Assembly (NCBI GenBank): GCA_029974855.1
Contig: JARKQO010000487.1
Span: 1-6,488, forward strand
Source: Eubacteriales bacterium
Lineage (GTDB): Bacteria > Bacillota_A > Clostridia > Christensenellales > Aristaeellaceae
Length of the DNA stretch: 6,488 bases
Direction: 5' to 3'
The notes below the pieces were generated by a model. It had not been told where the DNA came from. It did no database searches and worked only from the letters and a program-made list of their open reading frames with translations. The position numbers and the translations under genes are program-made. Below, in pieces: positions 1-6,046 of this stretch; position 1 is the stretch's first letter, and every line of letters begins with the position of its first letter.

Positions 1-1
1 G

Positions 2-406
2 CGCTTGAGCCGCCTGATGCCCGTGACCGTGGTGGGGGTTCCCGATGAAAGCGAGCCCGCCGGCGCAAGCCCGGCCCTTTGCCAGCAGGCGCTGCGCAAG
101 GAGGGGGAGCGGCTGCTGGCCCGGCTGGACCCCTCGGCTTATGGGATCGGCCTGTGTATCGAGGCCGGGCAGCCAAGCAGCCCGGAGCTGGCGGGGACGC
201 TTCAGGAGCTGTTTAGCAGAGGCAAAAGCAACATTGTTTTCGTGATCGGGGGCTCCTTGGGGCTCCATGAGGATGTGCTGAAGCGCCTGGACGAGCGCAT
301 GAGCATGAGCCGCCTGACCTTTCCCCATCAGCTGGCCCGGGTGCTGCTGCTGGAGCAGCTCTACCGGGCCGCCAAGATCAACGCCGGGGAACGGTATCAC
401 AAATAA
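2..406 (+). CDS. rlmH: RlmH, 23S rRNA (pseudouridine1915-N3)-methyltransferase, 5'-truncated by window edge
   Basis: This is the C-terminal 134 residues of the SPOUT-class methyltransferase that uses S-adenosylmethionine to methylate N3 of pseudouridine 1915 in helix 69 of 23S rRNA, acting on assembled 70S ribosomes in the cytoplasm. Visible family marks are the FVIGGSLGLHEDV segment (SAM-binding loop of the trefoil knot), the SRLTFPHQLARVLLLEQLYRA helix region, and the characteristic KINAGERYHK C-terminus. The family is usually about 159 residues, so roughly 25 N-terminal residues lie off the left edge. The frame is open to base 2, and the TTG at 5 is not a credible start because family sequence continues upstream of it. 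The gene ends in TAA and is followed by an intrinsic terminator. It converges on the germination operon. Identification is by family motifs and is very secure. Confidence 0.95.
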   Translation, partial: RLSRLMPVTVVGVPDESEPAGASPALCQQALRKEGERLLARLDPSAYGIGLCIEAGQPSSPELAGTLQELFSRGKSNIVFVIGGSLGLHEDVLKRLDERMSMSRLTFPHQLARVLLLEQLYRAAKINAGERYHK

Positions 407-430
407 ACAATGGGTGATAGGATTGCACAG

Positions 431-451
431 AGGGCCAGGGGGCCCTTTTTT
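431..451 (+). terminator. Intrinsic terminator after rlmH
   Basis: A 6-bp perfect stem (AGGGCC at 431-436 with GGCCCT at 441-446) closes an AGGG tetraloop. It runs into a T-tract at 446-451, with a second T-rich run at 464-472. It lies 25 bp after the rlmH stop codon. On the opposite strand the same hairpin is not followed by T residues, so it should stop rlmH transcription but not the converging ger transcript. Confidence 0.75.
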
Positions 452-473
452 GATGCGGGGTCCTTCTTTTTTG

Positions 474-494
474 AGCCTGATTTAAGCCTGATTA
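474..494. repeat. Short tandem direct repeat at the gerC stop codon
   Basis: Two adjacent near-identical copies, AGCCTGATTTA at 474-484 and AGCCTGATTA at 485-494, differ by one T. On the minus strand the first-read copy carries the gerC TAA stop, and the second brings a further TAA just behind it. This is probably a small slippage duplication. No function is evident. Confidence 0.4.
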
Positions 495-1553
495 CGGCCC
501 AATCAACACATCCGCCTCGGGATACCGCTCCGCAAAGCCATAGGCCTCCCATTCCCCGTCGGTCCAAAAGGAATGGGCGGACACATTGGCAAAGCCCAGG
601 GGATCGCTGCCCAGGGCCTGGAGCTTTTGCACCAGCTGCCGCCCCTCCTGGAGGATGGTTTCGCTCAGGTCCGCCGGGGCCAGGCGGATTTGCAGCTGCA
701 AGCTGCCCTCCCGGATGGCGCAGCCTAGGCGGCCCTTGGTTCGTAGATGATGGAACACAACGCACTCCCTGGGGGTGAGGACCCCCACCACCCGCTCCTG
801 GGCCATCACCGCCGCCCCCATGATCTCCAGGGGATTGTCCCCTTTCAGCAGGATATCTCCGGCGGTGTCCTTTTCCTCCAGTATAGGCGCGCTCCCGGAA
901 AAGACCTCCGCTTCCCCTTCCCCGCCGCTCTCCTGCCGGGGCTGGAGCCGGGGGTTCACGGCCCCAAGGCCCAGCAGGGGGTCTCGGCGTCGGGATCCCA
1001 GGTCCTGCAGCACCGAGGCCAGGCTGCTTTGGGGCACGTAGCCCCTGGAGGCCAGATTTTGGAGCAGCGTATCCATATGAGTGCTTAGGCGCATGGAGAA
1101 GGTGGGCCGCTGGGCCAGCAGCGCCTCCCCGGCGCTGCCCTGGACCACCAAGAGGGTTACCGAGGCCCGGATGGAGGGAAAGCGCAGCAGCGCCAAAGCC
1201 AGGTTTCCGAGAGATTCCTTTTCCAAGGCCTGGGCGGACACAAAGCACAGGCGCAGCTGGCCGAAGTGCAAGGGAAAGGGTAAGGCGGCCTCCAGCAGGT
1301 GCAAGGCCTGGGGCAGATCGCCGGAAGCGGCGCTGTACACCGCGTAGCCGTCGGCCCCCTGGGAATTTCCGGCAGGCTCCCCCTGGGGTCCGGCCCCCTG
1401 GGGGCACTGCACGGTCAGCACAAACCGCCCGTCCTGGGCCACGTCAATAGCCATGCAAAGGGGAAACACCTGCCGGTCCGGGGCGGTGATGCCGCAGCTT
1501 CCCAGCAGGGGAAACACCAGCAACAGGCACAAAGGCAGAATCAGGATTTTCAT
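492..1553 (-). CDS. gerC: Ger(x)C-family spore germination lipoprotein (GerC subunit)
   Basis: This is the lipid-anchored C subunit of a GerA-type germinant receptor, expected on the outer face of the inner spore membrane. The 353-residue protein begins with a lipoprotein signal: a hydrophobic core at residues 3-18 and the lipobox LGSC, with Cys20 as the predicted lipidation site. Family-like segments follow: VFPLCMAIDV near 29-38, a helix-rich region with FPSIRASVTLLVVQGSAGEA at 125-144, the middle-domain segment GAAVMAQERVVGVLTPREC at 246-264, and a C-terminal SDPLGFANVSAHSFW at 316-330. The start is set by AAAGGAAG 8 bp upstream and by the ATGA overlap with the gerB stop. The reading frame stays open upstream, but that part overlaps gerB out of frame and is not coding. 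The C-terminal domain looks shorter than usual, and the common Trp after the lipidated Cys is absent. Confidence 0.88.
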   Translation of the reverse strand: MKILILPLCLLLVFPLLGSCGITAPDRQVFPLCMAIDVAQDGRFVLTVQCPQGAGPQGEPAGNSQGADGYAVYSAASGDLPQALHLLEAALPFPLHFGQLRLCFVSAQALEKESLGNLALALLRFPSIRASVTLLVVQGSAGEALLAQRPTFSMRLSTHMDTLLQNLASRGYVPQSSLASVLQDLGSRRRDPLLGLGAVNPRLQPRQESGGEGEAEVFSGSAPILEEKDTAGDILLKGDNPLEIMGAAVMAQERVVGVLTPRECVVFHHLRTKGRLGCAIREGSLQLQIRLAPADLSETILQEGRQLVQKLQALGSDPLGFANVSAHSFWTDGEWEAYGFAERYPEADVLIGP

Positions 1554-2644
1554 GGGGCCCGCTTCCTTTCCGCCAGCAAAATGGCCGCCCCGGCCCCCAA
1601 GGACAGGGCCAGGCGGTAGGGCAGCAGAAGCTCCAATAACCCCAGTGTTTTTTCCTCCGGCAAAAAGGCGAAAACAAGCGCCGGAAGCAGATATAAAAAG
1701 GCGGAGAGAAACCGGGGCAGCCTCACCGCTTCCTCCAGCAAAGTGACGGCGCTGGCGGCGTTCCCCACCAAGGACGCGGCCAGCAGCATCAGCCAGGCCA
1801 CGGTGGTGGCTTGCAAGGAAAGCAGGTCCGTGCCCTGCCAGGTCAGGAGGATCATCTTCTCCTTGGGCGGGAGCCCGGCGGAGAATTGCCAATCCGCCCC
1901 CAGGCAGCTACCCAGGGCCCACAGGGCCGCCAGCAAAACCGGCAAAAAAGCCCAGGCCAAGGTGGTGGAACGCCTATCCCCTTCCGGGGAGGCGGCGCTT
2001 TTGGGCAAGGCGAACAGCAGCGCGACGCCCCACACCCCGCCCACGCCCCCCAAAGCCCCTTGCAGCAGTGCGGGGAACCCGCCGCCCCAAAGGGGCCACA
2101 GCCGGTTCACATCCGGCTGAGCTCTGGGTACCAGCATCCCAAAGAACAGCAACAGCAATAGGATGCGAATCTGATTCACCCCGTAGGCAGCCCCGTGGGC
2201 GCCGCTGAGGGCCGTGATCAGGTACACAAACAAAAACAGGCCCAGGGCCACCCCATAGCTGGGCCAGGAGGGCAGCTGCCATTGGCATAGCATGGACAGG
2301 GTCTCCAGCAATGCCGCGCTGTCCACCACAGCGCAGGGCAGCAGCAATAGCCGGAGCCGGAGTGCCATAGGGCTGGGGGCCCGGGCGGGGATGGCGCTCC
2401 ACAGGCCCCAGGTGGCCAAGGCCGGCAGCAGCTGCGCCAGCACCCCCTGCCAGGCGCTTTGCAATAGCTGAGGATAGAGCCACAGCACATACCACAGCAG
2501 CAGCTGGACCAGAATCTGGACCCCCGCCATCACCCGGCAGGCCACCCGGAGAGAGTGGGCCCGGCGCTGGGCGGCATCGGCCCTGTCGTGGACTTGGGAG
2601 CGGGTTTGGAAGGAGCGGCGCAAAAAGGAAAGGGCCTGATGCAT
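1550..2644 (-). CDS. gerB: GerAB/GerB-type spore germination permease subunit
   Basis: This is the integral membrane B subunit of a GerA-type receptor, from the amino acid-polyamine-organocation transporter superfamily. In characterised receptors this subunit binds the germinant within its membrane helices. The 364-residue protein has about ten hydrophobic segments, roughly at 36-58, 64-85, 97-115, 130-148, 158-173, 190-212, 228-248, 277-296, 308-328 and 336-357. Family-like features are PSWPSYG at 125-131, a helix followed by GAAYGVNQIR at 151-160, and DVNRLWPLWGGG at 178-189 leading to LLQGAL. About 30 polar, basic residues precede the first helix, and the usual N-terminal family motif is not clear. 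The start follows AAAGGAG by 11 bp, or GGAAG by 5 bp, only 2 bp after the gerA stop. The end overlaps gerC by 4 bp. Operon position supports the call strongly; the sequence is divergent. Confidence 0.85.
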   Translation of the reverse strand: MHQALSFLRRSFQTRSQVHDRADAAQRRAHSLRVACRVMAGVQILVQLLLWYVLWLYPQLLQSAWQGVLAQLLPALATWGLWSAIPARAPSPMALRLRLLLLPCAVVDSAALLETLSMLCQWQLPSWPSYGVALGLFLFVYLITALSGAHGAAYGVNQIRILLLLLFFGMLVPRAQPDVNRLWPLWGGGFPALLQGALGGVGGVWGVALLFALPKSAASPEGDRRSTTLAWAFLPVLLAALWALGSCLGADWQFSAGLPPKEKMILLTWQGTDLLSLQATTVAWLMLLAASLVGNAASAVTLLEEAVRLPRFLSAFLYLLPALVFAFLPEEKTLGLLELLLPYRLALSLGAGAAILLAERKRAP

Positions 2645-2646
2645 GC

Positions 2647-4146
2647 CTACTTCCGCTCCTTTCCCGGGAAAAAGCCCCGCATGCGGCCTTGGGCCCGGGA
2701 GGCGTTGGAGGGCCGGGCCAAATAGGCGTGCAGGCGCTGCCGGAACACGGGCCCCCGCACCAGCAAATCCGGGTTATGCTCCCGGGAAGGGCTTTGGGGG
2801 GCCAGGTAGGGATGGCCCAGGCTGGTCATGCCCGCGATGCGGCACAGGAACAGCAAGGCGCACAGCAGCACCCCCGCCAGGCCCATGATCCATCCCGCCA
2901 GCAGCAAAATCAGCTGCATCATCCGCAGGGCGAAGCTCACCGCGTAGTTGGGGAAGGAGTAAGCCCCCAGGCCGCTGAGGGCCACGATGATGATCAGCAG
3001 CGGGCTGATCAAAGAGGCCTCCACGGCGGCGCTGCCCAAAATCAAAGCGCTCACAAGCCCCAAGGAGGAGCCCATCATGCCCGGCACCCGGGTATGGGCC
3101 TCGTTGATCAGGTTGAACACCACCTGCATCAAAAAGGCCTCCCCAAAGAGGCTGATGGGCAAAAGGGTGCGGCTTTCCAAAATGCTGGTGACCAGCGTCA
3201 TGGGCAAAGCGCCGGGATGGTACACCACCAGCGTCACGAACAGGGCCGGGAACAGCACCGCGAAAAACAGCCCCAGCAGCCGCACCAGCCGCATGAAGGT
3301 GCCCTGCTGCCAGCGGGAGGCGTGGTCGTCCGGGGCGTGGAACACATGCCAAAAGCCCATGGGCAGCACCAAGGCCTGGGGGCTTCCGTCCACCACCAAA
3401 GCCGCCTGGCCCTCCAGCAAGAAGCTCACCACCCGGTCCGGCCGCTCGGTGGACAGGGCCTGGGGCAGAAGGTCGTAGGGGTTGTCCTCAATCAGCTGCA
3501 GCAGCTCCCCCCCGGATTGCACCACGTCCAGGTTCACGCCCTCCAGGCGGCGGCACAATTCCTCCACGGTGTCCCGGGGGCAGACCCCGTCCAGGTAGCA
3601 CAGGGTCACCTGGGTGGGGATCCGCTTGCCCACGCTCAGGTGCTTGCACACCAGCAAGGGGCTTTTCAGCTTGCGGTGCAACAGGGTCAGGTTATCCCGC
3701 AGCACCTCGTTGAAGGCCTCGTGGGGGCCCTCCACCACGCTCTCGCTGATGGGGTTGGAAACGGGCCGGTGCACATAGCGGCGCAGCTCCAGCACCAAAG
3801 CCTCCGGCACGGTATCCATCAGCAAAGCCACCTGGCCGTTCATGATCTCCTGGGCCACCTTCTCCAAATCCGCCTCCCCCCGAAGGGAAGTGGCCTCGAT
3901 GAGGCGGTTGGTAACCAGGACCCTGGCCTCCTGGCCGGAAAGGACCTCCCGGGAGCCCAGCAGGGGGCGCAGCACAAACTGGCTCAGGGCGCTTCCGTCG
4001 GTGAGCCCCTCCAGGTACACCAAGCTGCAGTCCTGGCCCAAAGCCACAAAGGAGCGCTGGACATAATCGTCGCTTTCCTTCAGGTTCAGGCGGCGCTCCA
4101 GCCATTCCAAATTCCGCGCAAGGCTCTGGGACATGGGGACGGGCAT
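2647..4146 (-). CDS. gerA: GerA-family spore germination protein (receptor A subunit)
   Basis: This is the A subunit of a nutrient germinant receptor in the inner spore membrane. In this family it combines a large N-terminal soluble domain with a membrane domain, and is thought to form the oligomeric channel-like part of the receptor. Using the 4146 start (499 residues), signature segments are EGPHEAFNEVLRDN at 139-152, RPDRVVSFLLEGQAALVVDG at 235-254 and FHAPDDHASRW near 269-279. Hydrophobic segments lie near 286-308, 326-344, 359-376, 378-395 and 402-438. GSSLGLVSALILGSAAVEAS in the membrane region is typical. An ATG at 4164 would add six residues, but the Shine-Dalgarno AAGGGAGG lies inside that extension, 5 bp before the ATG at 4146. 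The 4164 ATG would also leave almost no leader after the sigma-G promoter. It is first gene of the operon and ends 2 bp before gerB. Confidence 0.95.
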   Translation of the reverse strand: MPVPMSQSLARNLEWLERRLNLKESDDYVQRSFVALGQDCSLVYLEGLTDGSALSQFVLRPLLGSREVLSGQEARVLVTNRLIEATSLRGEADLEKVAQEIMNGQVALLMDTVPEALVLELRRYVHRPVSNPISESVVEGPHEAFNEVLRDNLTLLHRKLKSPLLVCKHLSVGKRIPTQVTLCYLDGVCPRDTVEELCRRLEGVNLDVVQSGGELLQLIEDNPYDLLPQALSTERPDRVVSFLLEGQAALVVDGSPQALVLPMGFWHVFHAPDDHASRWQQGTFMRLVRLLGLFFAVLFPALFVTLVVYHPGALPMTLVTSILESRTLLPISLFGEAFLMQVVFNLINEAHTRVPGMMGSSLGLVSALILGSAAVEASLISPLLIIIVALSGLGAYSFPNYAVSFALRMMQLILLLAGWIMGLAGVLLCALLFLCRIAGMTSLGHPYLAPQSPSREHNPDLLVRGPVFRQRLHAYLARPSNASRAQGRMRGFFPGKERK

Positions 4147-4151
4147 AGGGG

Positions 4152-4159
4152 CCTCCCTT
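4152..4159 (-). promoter_or_regulatory. Strong ribosome binding site that decides the gerA start
   Basis: The minus strand reads AAGGGAGG followed by CCCCT and then ATG at 4146-4144. It is a near-perfect anti-16S match at 5 bp spacing. It lies downstream of the ATG at 4164 and so cannot serve it. An ATG at 4134 is too far away. Confidence 0.8.
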
Positions 4160-4176
4160 AACATGGCATTCCAGGC

Positions 4177-4206
4177 TAGTATGCCTTCTTCCCTTCCTGG
4201 GCATGC
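4177..4206 (-). promoter_or_regulatory. Candidate sigma-G (forespore) promoter of the gerA-gerB-gerC operon
   Basis: Read on the minus strand, GCATG (4206-4202) is followed by an 18-bp spacer and CATACTA (4183-4177). This fits the Bacillus subtilis sigma-G consensus exactly (-35 GHATR, 17-18 bp, -10 CATNHTA). Transcription would begin around 4168-4172, giving a leader of about 25 nt that includes the gerA Shine-Dalgarno. Known ger receptor operons are sigma-G dependent, so position and family agree. The start site is inferred from spacing, not measured. Confidence 0.75.
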
Positions 4207-4224
4207 ATCCCGGCTGGGGACAGG

Positions 4225-4253
4225 TTTTCAAATGGCCCCATTCGTGTTATGAT
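4225..4253 (+). promoter_or_regulatory. Candidate sigma-A-type promoter with extended -10 for the secreted-protein gene
   Basis: TTTTCA (4225-4230, 4 of 6 matches to TTGACA) is separated by 17 bp from TATGAT (4248-4253, 5 of 6 matches to TATAAT). A TG dinucleotide at 4245-4246 makes an extended -10. It sits 46 bp before the ATG at 4300. Its -35 lies 18 bp from the -35 of the opposing sigma-G promoter, so the two are back to back. The match is good but not proof of use. Confidence 0.5.
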
Positions 4254-4299
4254 AGGGGAAATGGATGGATGTTGGGGTTTTTGGGGGGAGGGTCCGGGG

Positions 4300-4950
4300 A
4301 TGAAACGGAAGCTTGCCTGGGGGCTGATGGCGCTGCTATTGCTGTGGACGCTGCTGCTTCCCGCCTGGGCGGAGCAACAGGACGTGCAGATTCTGGACGA
4401 GAACGACAAACCCTGGCTGTTCTTCAGCCTGCCCGCGGGGGTGGACTGCCTGCCCTCTCCCTTGGAGCGGGAGCCCTCGGCGCCCCAGGGGCTGGAGGCC
4501 CTGTACCAATGGATGCAGCCCAGGGACCGGGACCGGGACACCTGGTTTTTCCGCATGCCCTATGGCCGGGTGCTGGCCAGCGCCTCCCGGACGGAGCTGG
4601 GGGAGGCCATCCCCGCCCCGGAGCTGCTGGCGTTTTGGCCCCGGATCGCGGCGGTGATGGGCCAAAGCACGGCCTTTGTGGACGACAAGCCGGAAAACGC
4701 CTCCCTCCAAACTTTGGGAGGCCGGGAATGGCTGTCCATACAGACCAAGGCGGCCCTGGATGGGGCCAAGATGCTCTCGGTGACGGTAAAGGGCCTGGCC
4801 AACTGCGACGAGGGCGCTTTGGTGGAGGTGTGGATCGTATCCCCCGCCTTGGCCACCTACCGGTATGACGACGCCGCCTACGCGGAACTCAAGGAGGATC
4901 AGGAGACGGCCAAGCGCTGGCTGGAAAGCCTGAGCCTGTCGCAGCCCTAG
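4300..4950 (+). CDS. Secreted protein of unknown function with N-terminal signal peptide
   Basis: I do not recognise this 216-residue protein. It begins with a clear Sec signal peptide: KRK at 2-4, a leucine-rich core at about 8-20, and PAWA before a likely signal peptidase I cut after Ala24. There is no lipobox Cys and no later membrane helix, so it should be released or held loosely at the wall. The mature part of about 192 residues is acidic and tryptophan-rich, with alternating strand-like stretches and a final helix (AKRWLESLSL). This layout resembles small secreted PsbP/Mog1-like domains, but that is only an impression. The ATG at 4300 is preferred because GGGAGGG lies 7 bp upstream and the signal peptide starts there; an in-frame ATG at 4249 falls inside the proposed -10 box. 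The gene is divergent from gerA and lies 52 bp before the glycosyltransferase, probably co-transcribed with it. Confidence 0.8.
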   Translation: MKRKLAWGLMALLLLWTLLLPAWAEQQDVQILDENDKPWLFFSLPAGVDCLPSPLEREPSAPQGLEALYQWMQPRDRDRDTWFFRMPYGRVLASASRTELGEAIPAPELLAFWPRIAAVMGQSTAFVDDKPENASLQTLGGREWLSIQTKAALDGAKMLSVTVKGLANCDEGALVEVWIVSPALATYRYDDAAYAELKEDQETAKRWLESLSLSQP

Positions 4951-5002
4951 CCCCGGCCCCGGAGGAAGGGCCCCCATCCACAGCGGAAATGGAGAAGTAC
5001 CC

Positions 5003-5926
5003 ATGAAGAAGCTTACCGTGATTGTGCCCTGCTTTAACGAGGAGGAGGCCACCCCCATTTTCTTTGAGGCCCTGAGGGAAAAGCTGGCGACCATGCCCCT
5101 GGAGGCGGAGATCGTCTTTGTGGACGACGGCAGCAAGGACGGCACTTTGGCGGCCTTCAAGGTCCTGCGCCAAAAGGACCCCAGGGTCCATTTCATCAGC
5201 TTTTCCAGGAACTTTGGCAAGGAGGCCGCCATGTACGCGGGCCTGGAGGCGGCCACAGGGGATTATGTGGCCATCATGGACGTGGATTTGCAGGACCCCC
5301 CCGCTTTGCTGCCGGTGATGCTGGAGCGCATGGAGCGGGAGGGGTACGACTGCGTGGCCACCCGCCGGGTCACCCGCCAGGGGGAGCCCAGGCTGCGGTC
5401 CTTCTTCGCCCGGAGCTTCTACCGGCTCATCAACCGGATCTCCAAGACGGAGATCGTGGACGGGGCCCGGGACTTCCGGATGATGACCCGCCAGATGGTG
5501 GACAGCATTTTGGAGCTGAAGGAGGTGAGCCGCTTCAGCAAGGGCATCTTCAGCTGGGTGGGCTTTCGCACCCTTTGGCTGGAGTATGAGAACATCCAGC
5601 GGGTGGCTGGGGAAACCAAATGGAATTTCTGGAAGCTGCTGCTGTACTCCATAGACGGCATCATCGGCTTTTCCACAGCGCCCTTGGCCATCGCCTCGGT
5701 GATGGGCCTGGCCTTTTGCGTGCTGGCCTTTCTGCTGATCCTGTATTTCTTTATCAAGACCTTGCTGTGGGGGGACCCGGTGGCGGGCTTCCCGGCCACC
5801 ATCTGCATCATGCTGCTGCTGGGAGGCCTCCAGCTTTTCTCCGTGGGGATTTTGGGGCAGTATTTAAGCAAGACCTATCTGGAAACCAAGCGGCGGCCCA
5901 TTTACATCGCCAAGGAAAAAGAGTAG
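5003..5926 (+). CDS. GT2 family glycosyltransferase, polyprenyl-phosphate sugar transferase type (GtrB/CsbB/DPM1-like)
   Basis: This protein probably transfers a sugar from a nucleotide donor to undecaprenyl phosphate on the inner face of the membrane, supplying lipid-linked sugar for envelope glycosylation. The 307-residue protein has a GT-A catalytic domain: VIVPCFNEEE at 6-15, the donor-binding VDDGSKDGT at 40-48, SRNFGKEAAMYAGLEAATGD at 68-87, the metal-binding DVDLQDPP at 93-100, GARDFRMM at 154-161 and RFSKGIFSWVGF at 177-188. GETKWNFWKL at 203-212 precedes two membrane helices at about 224-251 and 262-286, as in GtrB, CsbB and YkoT. The ATG at 5003 follows GGAGAAG at about 6 bp. The length is normal for the family. 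No GtrA-type flippase or GtrC-type second transferase is visible in the window, so the sugar and final acceptor are unknown. A hairpin follows the gene. Confidence 0.92.
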   Translation: MKKLTVIVPCFNEEEATPIFFEALREKLATMPLEAEIVFVDDGSKDGTLAAFKVLRQKDPRVHFISFSRNFGKEAAMYAGLEAATGDYVAIMDVDLQDPPALLPVMLERMEREGYDCVATRRVTRQGEPRLRSFFARSFYRLINRISKTEIVDGARDFRMMTRQMVDSILELKEVSRFSKGIFSWVGFRTLWLEYENIQRVAGETKWNFWKLLLYSIDGIIGFSTAPLAIASVMGLAFCVLAFLLILYFFIKTLLWGDPVAGFPATICIMLLLGGLQLFSVGILGQYLSKTYLETKRRPIYIAKEKE

Positions 5927-5950
5927 GGCTGGATGGCGGAAGAGAACCAG

Positions 5951-5990
5951 ACGCGCCCCCGGCGTCTTTGAGAGGCCGCCGGGGGCGCGT
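5951..5990. terminator. Strong GC hairpin between convergent genes, probable terminator
   Basis: A perfect 14-bp inverted repeat, ACGCGCCCCCGGCG at 5951-5964 with its exact complement at 5977-5990, surrounds a 12-base loop. It starts 24 bp after the glycosyltransferase stop. On the + strand it is followed by TTTGACTTCCT, a weak T-tract. On the - strand it lies about 56 bp beyond the PEBP gene stop and is followed by CTGGTTCTCT, also weak. It probably ends the + transcript and may act in both directions. Confidence 0.65.
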
Positions 5991-6046
5991 TTGACTTCCT
6001 GCTATGAGGTTTTTCCGCCCCGGCATCGCCAACAATGGCCGCTTCT

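Noticed and set aside
397..1407. A 336-codon minus-strand frame overlapping gerC
   Set aside because: It is Gly, Pro and Arg rich with no recognisable domain, an out-of-frame shadow of gerC.
1554..1892. Upstream extension of the gerC frame to 1892, giving a 466-residue protein
   Set aside because: It overlaps gerB out of frame, has no signal peptide at its start, and the lipoprotein signal with a good ribosome binding site begins at 1553.
2689..4161. A 490-codon open frame on the + strand antisense to nearly all of gerA
   Set aside because: The translation is Gln, His and Gly rich with no family features, while the opposite strand has unmistakable GerA motifs. Long antisense frames are expected in GC-rich coding DNA.
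4336..5256. A 306-codon minus-strand frame across the secreted-protein and glycosyltransferase genes
   Set aside because: It is low-complexity and spans the boundary of two well-supported + strand genes, one of which has a full set of GT2 motifs.
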